DNA of 64,000 nucleotides, taken from Photobacterium gaetbulicola Gung47. GTDB lineage: Bacteria > Pseudomonadota > Gammaproteobacteria > Enterobacterales > Vibrionaceae. Made by a program: the position numbers and the translations under genes. The notes under the pieces were generated by a model. That model searched no databases and was not told the DNA's origin. It worked only from the letters and a program-made list of their open reading frames with translations. The stretch is from the NCBI GenBank assembly GCA_000940995.1, contig CP005973.1, forward strand, positions 1,550,001 to 1,614,000. Reading direction: 5' to 3'. Shown one piece after another: positions 63,437 through 64,000 of this stretch. The stretch's first letter is position 1. Every line of letters starts with the position of its first letter.

Positions 63437-64000
63437 ATGAGCGTCTCAATGAACACCAAGTTAAGCTACGGCTTTGGTGCATTCGGCAAGGACTTTGCCA
63501 TTACCATCGTCTACATGTACCTGATGTTTTACTACACCGATGTCGCCGGGATCTCTGCCGGGGTTGTCGGTACCATATTCCTTGTCGCCCGTATTTGGGA
63601 TGCGGTCAATGACCCTATCATGGGCTGGGTGGTAAACAACACCCGCACCCGCTGGGGCAAATTCAAACCTTGGATCCTAATCGGTACCATCGCCAACTCT
63701 GTTGTGCTCTATCTGCTGTTCAACGCCCACTACTTTGAAGGCCCGTGGCTTATTGCCTACGCGGCGGTCACTTACATTCTATGGGGCATGACTTACACCT
63801 TGATGGATATTCCTTTCTGGTCGTTAGTCCCTACCCTGACGTTGGACAAGCGCGAACGTGAAGAATTGGTTCCCTATCCGCGCTTCTTTGCCAGCCTGGC
63901 TTGGGTTGTCACAGCTGCCATCGCAATGCCGTTTATCAACTACGTCGGTGGTGACGACAAGGGCTACGGTTTCCAAGTCTTCACCATCCTCCTTATTGCA
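63437..64000 (+). CDS. melB: Melibiose:cation symporter MelB (N-terminal part, cut by window end)
   Basis: The first 188 residues of a GPH-family sugar symporter that brings melibiose into the cell with Na+, H+ or Li+. It follows the E. coli MelB N-terminus almost position by position: [19 protein letters not shown], then the [11 protein letters not shown] loop with helix-II Asp, [13 protein letters not shown] with two membrane Asp residues of the cation site, [12 protein letters not shown], and [12 protein letters not shown]. The start ATG at 63437 has AAGGAGC six bases upstream. The frame is open to the last base, so the remaining ~280 residues are outside the window. Confidence 0.95.
   Translation, partial: MSVSMNTKLSYGFGAFGKDFAITIVYMYLMFYYTDVAGISAGVVGTIFLVARIWDAVNDPIMGWVVNNTRTRWGKFKPWILIGTIANSVVLYLLFNAHYFEGPWLIAYAAVTYILWGMTYTLMDIPFWSLVPTLTLDKREREELVPYPRFFASLAWVVTAAIAMPFINYVGGDDKGYGFQVFTILLIA

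Overview
The window looks like a chromosomal segment of a marine gammaproteobacterium of the family Vibrionaceae, most likely Photobacterium or a close relative. This is inferred from the close YqhD, YidA, ZntB, GltS, MelA and MelB homologues, a Vibrio-type thermostable-hemolysin remnant, and the mix of chitin- and starch-degrading enzymes. Both window edges cut genes: yqhD on the left and melB on the right.

Layout. 1-3.9 kb: the end of yqhD, a divergent pair of envelope enzymes (YkuD-like L,D-transpeptidase family and an M15-like peptidase), a PAS/LuxR-type regulator and a LysR regulator. 4.0-7.4 kb: an aromatic-acid-type efflux operon (DUF1656, HlyD adaptor, FUSC pump), divergent from the LysR gene. 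7.4-14.4 kb: an aspartoacylase-type deacylase with a YfcC carrier, a secreted GH20 hexosaminidase, a YidA-type phosphatase and a small membrane protein. 14.4-25.6 kb: a 1.4k-residue lipoprotein with Ca-binding and IPT/TIG-like domains, an outer-membrane barrel, ZntB, GltS, a solitary TrpB and a secreted alpha-amylase.

25.9-46.0 kb is the centrepiece: a complete Lap-type adhesin system. A 3.8k-residue RTX adhesin with an N-terminal retention module is transcribed away from an operon encoding the type I secretion adaptor, TolC-type channel, an OmpA-like lipoprotein, the LapG protease, a degenerate GGDEF/EAL LapD receptor and the ABC exporter. By analogy with Pseudomonas, high c-di-GMP makes LapD sequester LapG so the adhesin stays on the surface; low c-di-GMP frees LapG to cut it off.

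46.1-49.8 kb follows directly with three tightly packed genes: a protein with six CxxC pairs and a degenerate GGDEF-like C-terminus, a membrane GT2 glycosyltransferase and an HlyD-like adaptor. I read this as a little-described polysaccharide synthesis/export module and the best candidate for a novel system here. It is followed by an apparently exported family II pyrophosphatase homologue.

50.9-64.0 kb is a mosaic: a Tat-exported serine hydrolase, tRNA-Ser(UGA) beside a broken copy of its 3' part, a DUF4336 protein, a HAD phosphatase, an N-terminally truncated VOC gene, LysR regulators, tyrS, an AT-rich orphan gene, a GNAT enzyme, a chimeric ORF joining a hemolysin N-terminus to a histidine-kinase C-terminus downstream of three CTTAAG boxes, DoxX, a DUF6559-like protein, a cyclase-family protein, and the melA-melB melibiose genes. 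Assignments rest on reading the translated sequence; no database search was run.
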